Below, one piece after another: positions 6,545 to 10,672 of a stretch of 10,672 bases of DNA. A program made the translations under genes and the position numbers. The notes under the pieces were generated by a model that worked only from the letters and a program-made list of their open reading frames with translations, made no database searches and was not told the origin of the DNA. The number at the start of each line of letters is the position of its first letter. Positions within the stretch are counted from its first letter, which is position 1. Origin of the DNA: Actinomycetota bacterium (GTDB lineage Bacteria; Actinomycetota; Thermoleophilia; Gaiellales; Gaiellaceae); NCBI GenBank assembly GCA_020029625.1, contig JAIBJP010000051.1, positions 1 through 10,672 of the forward strand, given 5' to 3'.

Positions 6545-6555
6545 GGGCTCGAGCG

Positions 6556-6843
6556 TTAGAAGTCCCGAGCGCTCTCGTCGCGATGGGAGCTACCAGCCTT
6601 CGCCACGCCGCGGCTGACGATGTAGCCCGTCGCCACCACGCCGACGATGAGCCAGGCTCGCGGAGCGTCGAAGTTGTCGGCGACTGCGGAAGCAATCAGG
6701 GTCGCCCCGATCACGCCGATCATCGCCCAAAACTCAGTGGTGAGCGGTGCCCACTTGGTTTCATCTCGACGACCGGTCAGGCGTGTCCCCGCCGACTCGG
6801 CCCTTTGTCCGACCGTTTTCTCCGTCATTTCACGAGTTGCCAC
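6556..6843 (-). CDS. Small two-TM membrane protein
   Basis: A 95-residue protein. A polar, charged N-terminal third (1-36) is followed by two hydrophobic helices, about 37-56 (EFWAMIGVIGATLIASAVAD) and 61-79 (PRAWLIVGVVATGYIVSRG), joined by NFDA, then a short charged tail. Small proteins of this layout (EFWA, then ADNFDAPRAW, then GYIVSRGxAK) are, as I recall, widespread and uncharacterised in actinobacteria; this was not checked. The GTG start at 6843 is preceded by AAAGGGG about 5 bases upstream on the - strand; an ATG at residue 6 is an alternative with no ribosome site. It is transcribed away from the MmcQ/YjbR gene, sharing a 122-base gap, and is probably the first gene of a two-gene unit with the 6474 gene. 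Confidence 0.8.
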   Translation of the reverse strand: MATREMTEKTVGQRAESAGTRLTGRRDETKWAPLTTEFWAMIGVIGATLIASAVADNFDAPRAWLIVGVVATGYIVSRGVAKAGSSHRDESARDF

Positions 6844-6951
6844 AAGACCCCTTTCGTTGGTGGTAGACAGGTCAGTCTCCCTCCACGCCGAGGCTCGAAA
6901 CGCCTGGGTCGAGGTATTCGCAGCGGTACTGCGGGCGCGGGGTCAGTGCGG

Positions 6952-6957
6952 TAGGCT
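6952..6957 (+). promoter_or_regulatory. Candidate -10 of the MmcQ/YjbR gene (leaderless)
   Basis: TAGGCT, a good actinobacterial -10 hexamer, ends 8 bases before the GTG at 6966, and no Shine-Dalgarno separates them. The -35 region is not clear. The rest of the 6844-6965 divergent gap shows only the ribosome site of the - strand gene. Confidence 0.45.
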
Positions 6958-6965
6958 CGGGCGAA

Positions 6966-7322
6966 GTGTCCGAGCCGGCCGATCTCGCCGAGCAGCTGCG
7001 CGAGCTCGCGCTTTCCTTCCCCGAGACCTACGAGGACGAGCCGTGGGGCCACCCGGTCTTCAAGGTGGCGGAGAACAAGATGTTCGCGTCGATGTCCGTG
7101 GGTGAGGACTGCGTCTTGCTGACGGTGAAACTGACCGCCGAGGAGCGCGAGGTCGCTCATCTCTTCCCGTTCGTGAGCACCGCGCGCTATGTCGGCCGCT
7201 ACGGCTGGGTCACAGCCGAGATCGCAGACGAGGAGGCGCTGGATTGCGCCTTCGAGTGGCTGCGGGAGAGCTACTGGCTCAAGTGCCCGCCGCAGCTCCG
7301 CGCCGCGGTCGAAGGCGAGTGA
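6966..7322 (+). CDS. MmcQ/YjbR-family protein
   Basis: A 118-residue protein of the MmcQ/YjbR (DUF419-type) fold. Marks are an N-terminal helix ending LALSFPETYEDEPWGHPVFKV (residues 13-33; the PWGHP element is typical), a strand pair around NKMFASMS, VLLTVKL, then VGRYGWVTAEI and the C-terminal helix WLRESYWLKCPP. The family shares a fold with DNA-binding CyaY-like proteins, but most members have no proven function, so DNA binding is only an annotation tradition. The GTG at 6966 gives the standard family length and fits the leaderless -10 8 bases upstream. Its stop overlaps the start of the MBL-like gene (GTGA at 7319-7322), so the two are cotranslated. Confidence 0.88.
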   Translation: MSEPADLAEQLRELALSFPETYEDEPWGHPVFKVAENKMFASMSVGEDCVLLTVKLTAEEREVAHLFPFVSTARYVGRYGWVTAEIADEEALDCAFEWLRESYWLKCPPQLRAAVEGE

Positions 7323-7933
7323 GCGCGCTCCGCGAGCTCCGGCCGAGTCTCTATCGGTGGACGGCCCGCCATCCCGATGCCGAGGACGATCCGCAGCCCG
7401 GCAGCCCGGCGGACTGGGGCCCGGACGTCGGGTCGGTGGCGTACGCCGCGCGCGACGCGCTCGTCCTCGTCGACCCGCTCGCGCCTGCGGATCGATCCGA
7501 CCTGCTGGAGGAGCTCGATGAGCTCGTACGCCGTCACGGCAAGCCGGTCGTCATCCTCACGACCCTCCAGTTCCACCGCCGGAGCCGCGAAGAACTGGTC
7601 GCCCGCTACGGGGCCTCGACCTCCCGCGCGAAGAAATCGTTGCCGGACGGAGTCGAGACGATTCAGATCCGCCGGGCGGGCGAGACGATGGTGTGGCTGC
7701 AAGAGCCCCGCGCGCTCATTCCCGGCGACCGGTTGCTGGGAGGAGACCGCGGCGGTCTGCGGCTTTGCCCGGAGTCGTGGCTTCGCTACCTCCCGAGCAA
7801 GATGAGCCAGGCTCAGCTCCGCAAGGTGCTGCAACCGCTCCTCAACCTGCAAGTCGAGATGGTGCTCGTCTCTCACGGAGAGCCCGTGCTGAGAGGTGCG
7901 CGGGAGGCGCTTGCGCGCGCGCTCGACGCTTAG
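7319..7933 (+). CDS. MBL-fold-like protein lacking the usual metal-binding motif
   Basis: A 204-residue protein with the beta-lactamase-fold outline: VGSVAYAARDALVLVDPL (38-54, a strand pair ending in the first conserved Asp), VVILTTLQFHRRS (77-89), IPGDRLLGG (134-142, with conserved D137) and VLVSHGEPVL (183-191, with H186). In active metallo-hydrolases the segment after the LT strand is HxHxDH; here it is QFHRRS with only H86, so two-metal hydrolysis is unlikely unless other residues substitute. Close relatives in actinobacteria are, as I recall, annotated simply as MBL-fold hydrolases. The GTG at 7319 overlaps the upstream stop by four bases; a start at 7244 would add about 25 low-complexity Arg/Ala residues read from inside the upstream gene. 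The gene ends 6 bases from the stop of the convergent small gene. Confidence 0.8.
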   Translation: MSALRELRPSLYRWTARHPDAEDDPQPGSPADWGPDVGSVAYAARDALVLVDPLAPADRSDLLEELDELVRRHGKPVVILTTLQFHRRSREELVARYGASTSRAKKSLPDGVETIQIRRAGETMVWLQEPRALIPGDRLLGGDRGGLRLCPESWLRYLPSKMSQAQLRKVLQPLLNLQVEMVLVSHGEPVLRGAREALARALDA

Positions 7934-7939
7934 TTGAGC

Positions 7940-8134
7940 TTACGTCTCGGCCGGATCGAGCTTCTTGCTCGGCATGACCGCCGCGATGAGAACGGTGATG
8001 GGGCCGAGGAAGAAACCAAGGAAAGCAAAGAGCGGGAAGCTGTAGCCCTTGCGATCCGCGAGCCAGCCGCTCAAGACAGCAAAGACGCACGCCAGCACGA
8101 TAAGGATCAGGAGGGTGAACACACCGACGGCCAT
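7940..8134 (-). CDS. 64-residue two-TM miniprotein
   Basis: A short hydrophobic protein, MAVGVFTLLILIVLACVFAV onward: TM1 about 4-25, a polar turn (SGWLADRKGYS), TM2 about 33-54 (ending FLGPITVLIAAVMP), and a charged tail KKLDPAET. The DRKGxSF turn followed by a Gly-Pro-containing helix is a pattern seen in many unnamed small actinobacterial membrane proteins. The ATG at 8134 is chosen because TM1 starts at once and because TATTCT lies 7 bases upstream on the - strand; reading further upstream gives low-hydrophobicity sequence overlapping the lipoprotein gene. It lies 26 bases after the lipoprotein stop on the same strand. Function unknown. Confidence 0.75.
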   Translation of the reverse strand: MAVGVFTLLILIVLACVFAVLSGWLADRKGYSFPLFAFLGFFLGPITVLIAAVMPSKKLDPAET

Positions 8135-8141
8135 GGGTCGA

Positions 8142-8147
8142 AGAATA
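8142..8147 (-). promoter_or_regulatory. Candidate -10 of the 64-residue membrane gene (leaderless)
   Basis: On the - strand TATTCT ends 7 bases before the ATG at 8134. No Shine-Dalgarno lies between (the 7 bases are TCGACCC). A GTCGCT about 18 bases further upstream, at the very end of the lipoprotein gene, could serve as the -35. Confidence 0.45.
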
Positions 8148-8160
8148 GCCCTGAAGATCG

Positions 8161-8805
8161 CTAGCAGCGACCCGGAGCAAGGCCGCGAGCCGGACCCACG
8201 TATGACCAAGTCTCGCCGGCGACGGTGCTCTCGACGCAGTAGGCCTTCTTCGTCGCCCGCACGATCTTCAAGTCGAGCGCAATTCCATAGTCGTATTGCG
8301 TGCGGAGCTTGTCCACCGCCATGCCCGCGTACGTACCGTGATCCGCATACCAGGCCTCGATTGCCGGGATCGCCGTGCGAAGGGTCGTCTTCGGATCGTA
8401 GGAGGGCGGAGGAGGTGGCGTCACCGGATTCCCCTTCCGGCCGCAACGCCCGAGAAGAATGTCCGAAGCCGGCCCCTGCTTGTGGTAGGCGATCTCGCCC
8501 ACGGTGCTCTCCACGCAGTAGGTCTTCCGGTTCAGCGTGCCGACGAAGCGGACGTCCTCGATCTCCGGGTCGTACCGCTGCTGAAGACGTTCGAGCGTCA
8601 GCCCGGCGTACGTGCCGTGATCCGCATACCAGGCCTCGACCGCCGGAATCGACGCCCGCAGGTTGGCCAGGGCGACCGACGCGTCACCAGCCGAGCTGTA
8701 CGTGACCGTCGCGGACGACTGCGACGAAGACGCGCCGCCCCAGAGCTCGAGGCAGCCGGTGAGGAGGAAGAGGGCGGCGAGCAGCGGGACGAGACCCCAG
8801 CGCAT
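8161..8805 (-). CDS. Lipoprotein with two tandem pilin-head-like repeats
   Basis: A 214-residue exported lipoprotein. The signal peptide is MRWGLVPLLAALFLLTGC, with lipobox LTGC and acylated C18. After a Ser-rich spacer (to about 45) come two copies of a 75-residue unit, residues 46-121 and 139-214, joined by a linker with PPPPP. Each unit has the helix (I)PAxEAWYADHGTYAGx, then LRxxYD or LQxRYD, a strand, YCVESTV, a GPA turn and ends GRC. Each holds two cysteines (C97/C121 and C190/C214) that could form a disulfide. The YADHGTYAG element is the start of the globular head of type IV pilins and pseudopilins. Here it is attached to a lipid anchor instead of a prepilin helix. No pilus genes are nearby. 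A structural or binding role at the cell surface is inference. Confidence 0.85.
   Translation of the reverse strand: MRWGLVPLLAALFLLTGCLELWGGASSSQSSATVTYSSAGDASVALANLRASIPAVEAWYADHGTYAGLTLERLQQRYDPEIEDVRFVGTLNRKTYCVESTVGEIAYHKQGPASDILLGRCGRKGNPVTPPPPPSYDPKTTLRTAIPAIEAWYADHGTYAGMAVDKLRTQYDYGIALDLKIVRATKKAYCVESTVAGETWSYVGPARGLAPGRC
8164..8391 (-). repeat. Tandem domain repeat, unit 2 (C-terminal) of the lipoprotein
   Basis: It encodes residues 139-214. A 25-base block at 8336-8360 is identical to 8615-8639 in unit 1, 279 bases (93 codons) away and in frame. This shows direct internal duplication, fairly recent or kept under strong selection. Confidence 0.85.
8443..8670 (-). repeat. Tandem domain repeat, unit 1 (N-terminal) of the lipoprotein
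   Basis: It encodes residues 46-121. It shares EAWYADHGTYAG, YCVESTV and a terminal GRC with unit 2; outside these blocks the two copies have diverged clearly at the protein level. Confidence 0.85.
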
Positions 8806-8846
8806 GCAAGCGCTATCGGCTAGCGGCCCGTCTTCCCTTACAGCAG

Positions 8847-8972
8847 TTAGTCCGCCTCCGGGACGTCCTCGGCGTCGCCGCCGTTCTCTCGCTCGGGATC
8901 GGGCACGGGCGAGCCCTCCTCCGTGGCATCGGGATCTTGGCCGTTCTGGCCCTGAGTATTCTCTTCTTCCAT
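8847..8972 (-). CDS. Possible 41-residue highly acidic protein
   Basis: An ORF with ATG at 8972 and TAA at 8849-8847, upstream of the lipoprotein gene on the same strand. The peptide (MEEENTQGQNGQDPDATEEG onward) has 15 Asp/Glu among 41 residues and one basic residue, and looks disordered. Codons mostly end in G or C as in the neighbours. Against it: no Shine-Dalgarno, no clear -10 for a leaderless start, and its start lies one base from the divergent thrS GTG, so its 5' end must overlap the thrS promoter. It is either a real small acidic protein or the promoter region of thrS read by chance. Confidence 0.35.
   Translation of the reverse strand: MEEENTQGQNGQDPDATEEGSPVPDPERENGGDAEDVPEAD
8957..8962 (+). 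promoter_or_regulatory. Candidate -10 of thrS
   Basis: TATTCT lies 11 bases before the thrS GTG, which would give a leader of only a few bases. TTGGCC at 8937-8942 is a poorly spaced -35 candidate. No T-box, hairpin leader or ribosome site is seen upstream. Confidence 0.35.
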
Positions 8973-8973
8973 C

Positions 8974-10672
8974 GTGAAGGTGGTTCTTCCCGACAACTCG
9001 GAGCTCGAACTTCCGGATGGAGCAACCGGCCTCGACGCGGCGCGGGCGATCGGCCCCAAGCTCGCCGAGCAGGCGGTGCTCGTGCGGTCGAACGGCCATG
9101 CCCGGGACCTGCGTCTGCCGCTTGAGGACGGTCAGCGGATCCAGATCCTGACGACGCGCGACAAGCAGGATCCCGACGCGCTCTACGTCCTGCGCCATTC
9201 CGCTGCCCACCTGCTGGCCGAAGCCGCTCAGCGGCTCTATCCGGGGACGAAGGTGGCGATCGGGCCGCCGATCGAGAACGGCTTCTACTACGACTTCGAG
9301 TTCCCGGAGCCCATCTCCGACGACGATCTGCAACGCCTCGAGGAGGAGATCAAGCGGGAGATCGAGGAAGGCCGGCAATGGGAACGGCGCGAGGTCGACC
9401 GGGATGAAGCACGCCGCTACTTCGAGGAGCAGGGCGAGCCATACAAGGTCGAGCTCGTCGACACGGCCGAGGGAGACCTCTCCATTTACGAGCAGGGAGA
9501 GTTCGTCGATCTCTGCCGCGGGCCGCACCTCCAGGACTCGAAGCCGATCCAGGCGGTCAAGCTCCTCTCGCTCGCGGGCGCCTACTGGCGCGGCGACGAG
9601 ACCAAGCCGCAGCTGACGCGGGTCTACGGCACGGCTTTCTACGAACCCAAGGACCTCGAGGAGCACCTGCATCGCCTGGAGGAGGCGAAGCGGCGCGATC
9701 ACCGGCGGCTCGCCAAGGATCTCGCCCTCGTCGACTTCTCCGAGCTCGCGCCCGGGATGCCCTTCTGGCATCCGCGCGGCATGGTGATCTGGAACGTGCT
9801 CGAGGATCTCCGCCGACGCGAGAACGCCAAGCGCGGCTACCACGAGATCCGCACGCCGCAGCTCTACGACTCCGATCTCTGGCGAACTTCGGGGCACTGG
9901 GACAAGTATCAGGAGCACATGTTCCGCGTACAGATCGAGGAGCGCGACTTCGGCCTGAAGCCCATGAACTGTCCGGGCCACTGCCTCCTGTACTCGCTGA
10001 CGCCGCACAGCTACCGCGAGCTCCCGCTTCGGTTGGCCGAGGCCGGGAACCTGCACCGGAACGAGCTCTCCGGCGTTTTGCACGGGCTCCTGCGCGTCCG
10101 CCACTTCGTGCAGGACGACGCTCATATCTACTGCACCGTCGAGCAGATCCAGGACGAGATCCTCGCCTGCCTCGACTACGCCTATTACCTCTATGAGCTC
10201 TTCCAGCTCGACATGCGGGTCGAGCTCTCGCTTCGGCCCGACGACAAGCTGGGCCACGACGAGGAATGGGACTTCGCCGAGGAAGAGCTCCGCAAGGCGC
10301 TGGCGACGGCCGGTCTGGAGTACAAGACGAGCGAGGGCGAGGGCTCCTTCTACGGGCCGAAGATCGACCTCCACATGGACGATTCCCTCGGTCGCAGCTG
10401 GCAGCTGGGAACGGTGCAGCTCGACCTGCAGATGCCGATGCGCTTCGGCCTCACCTACCAGGGAGACGACAACGCCGAGCACACGCCGGCGATGATCCAC
10501 CGTGCGCTGCTCGGGTCGCTCGAACGCTTCATCGGCATCTACCTCGAGCACACGGGCGGCGACCTGCCGCTCGTACTCGCGCCGGAGCAGGTGCGCGTGC
10601 TGCCGGTCGCGGATATGCACCGCGCGGACGCGGAGTCGCTTGCGGACGACCTCCGCGTCCACGGTTTCCGGG
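8974..10672 (+). CDS. thrS: Threonyl-tRNA synthetase (3' end beyond window)
   Basis: 566 codons are present and the frame is open at the window edge; family members are about 570-680 residues, so only part of the anticodon-binding domain is missing. Order: TGS domain (1-62); editing (SAD) domain with metal-type ligands H75/H79 (RHSAAH) and C181/H185 (DLCRGPH), for removing mischarged Ser; class II catalytic core with motif 1 near GMPFWHPRG, motif 2 RVRHFVQDDAHIYC and motif 3 ending TPAMIHRALLGSLERF. The zinc ligands that select Thr are C333 (MNCPGH), H384 and H509. The anticodon-binding domain begins about 530 (LPLVLAPEQVRVLPV). It charges tRNA-Thr in the cytoplasm. The GTG at 8974 is the only start after an in-frame TGA at 8953. 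No truncation or lost key residue is seen. Confidence 0.97.
   Translation, partial: MKVVLPDNSELELPDGATGLDAARAIGPKLAEQAVLVRSNGHARDLRLPLEDGQRIQILTTRDKQDPDALYVLRHSAAHLLAEAAQRLYPGTKVAIGPPIENGFYYDFEFPEPISDDDLQRLEEEIKREIEEGRQWERREVDRDEARRYFEEQGEPYKVELVDTAEGDLSIYEQGEFVDLCRGPHLQDSKPIQAVKLLSLAGAYWRGDETKPQLTRVYGTAFYEPKDLEEHLHRLEEAKRRDHRRLAKDLALVDFSELAPGMPFWHPRGMVIWNVLEDLRRRENAKRGYHEIRTPQLYDSDLWRTSGHWDKYQEHMFRVQIEERDFGLKPMNCPGHCLLYSLTPHSYRELPLRLAEAGNLHRNELSGVLHGLLRVRHFVQDDAHIYCTVEQIQDEILACLDYAYYLYELFQLDMRVELSLRPDDKLGHDEEWDFAEEELRKALATAGLEYKTSEGEGSFYGPKIDLHMDDSLGRSWQLGTVQLDLQMPMRFGLTYQGDDNAEHTPAMIHRALLGSLERFIGIYLEHTGGDLPLVLAPEQVRVLPVADMHRADAESLADDLRVHGFR

Noticed and set aside
8811..8825. CGCTA/TAGCG inverted repeat upstream of the lipoprotein
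   Set aside because: A five-base stem only; no repeat elsewhere and no clear link to a promoter.
8806..10662. Long minus-strand reading frame continuous with the lipoprotein gene and antisense to thrS
   Set aside because: Only the part below 8805 encodes a recognisable protein, starting with a signal peptide. The rest is the complement of thrS, kept open by GC-rich codon bias.
1..10672. Search for CRISPR arrays, tRNA/rRNA genes, insertion sequences and phage or defence genes
   Set aside because: No repeated spacer-like units, no terminal inverted repeats with transposase, no tRNA-like cloverleaf and no integrase or nuclease motif were seen. The region looks chromosomal and mostly ordinary.

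Overview
The window is GC-rich, with strong G/C preference at third codon positions, frequent GTG starts, tightly packed genes and few Shine-Dalgarno sites. Several starts lie 7-9 bases downstream of a TANNNT hexamer, as in leaderless transcription. Together with the protein content (many two-component proteins, class III cyclase domains, an actinobacterial-type SthA) this points to an actinobacterium, most likely of the Thermoleophilia (Gaiellales/Solirubrobacterales) type. That placement is inference from sequence style and was not tested by a search.

Layout, left to right. (1) The last 16 codons of an upstream gene. (2) A CBS-pair protein (65-454), then a signalling operon on the + strand: a stand-alone receiver (515-877), an eight-TM PAS/HisKA_3 sensor kinase (882-2933) and a NarL-type LuxR response regulator (2924-3568). 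(3) A 37-residue membrane microprotein (3641-3754) with a clear Shine-Dalgarno. (4) A soluble transhydrogenase gene, sthA (3785-5194), overlapped by one base by a cyclase-receiver fusion (5194-6174) whose receiver resembles the upstream response regulator but lacks the HTH. (5) Two small membrane proteins on the - strand (6208-6474 and 6556-6843) with a strong hairpin between them. (6) A + strand pair, an MmcQ/YjbR-like protein (6966-7322) and an MBL-fold-like protein without the usual metal site (7319-7933). (7) On the - strand, a two-TM miniprotein (7940-8134), a lipoprotein with two tandem pilin-head-like repeats (8161-8805) and a possible very acidic 41-residue ORF (8847-8972). (8) The first 566 codons of threonyl-tRNA synthetase (8974 to window end, +).

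How they may work together. The receiver-kinase-receiver operon forms one phosphotransfer unit in which the stand-alone receiver could compete with or buffer the DNA-binding regulator. The sthA/cyclase-receiver pair links NAD(P)H balance to a putative cyclic-nucleotide/phosphorylation input. Because its receiver is close to the regulator encoded 2 kb upstream, cross-talk with the same kinase is plausible. The right half is a mix of housekeeping (thrS) and lineage-restricted envelope proteins. No RNA genes, CRISPR arrays, insertion sequences or phage genes are visible, and no gap between genes exceeds about 125 bases. The most unusual items are the truncated cyclase-receiver fusion, the tandem pilin-head lipoprotein and the recurring leaderless promoters.
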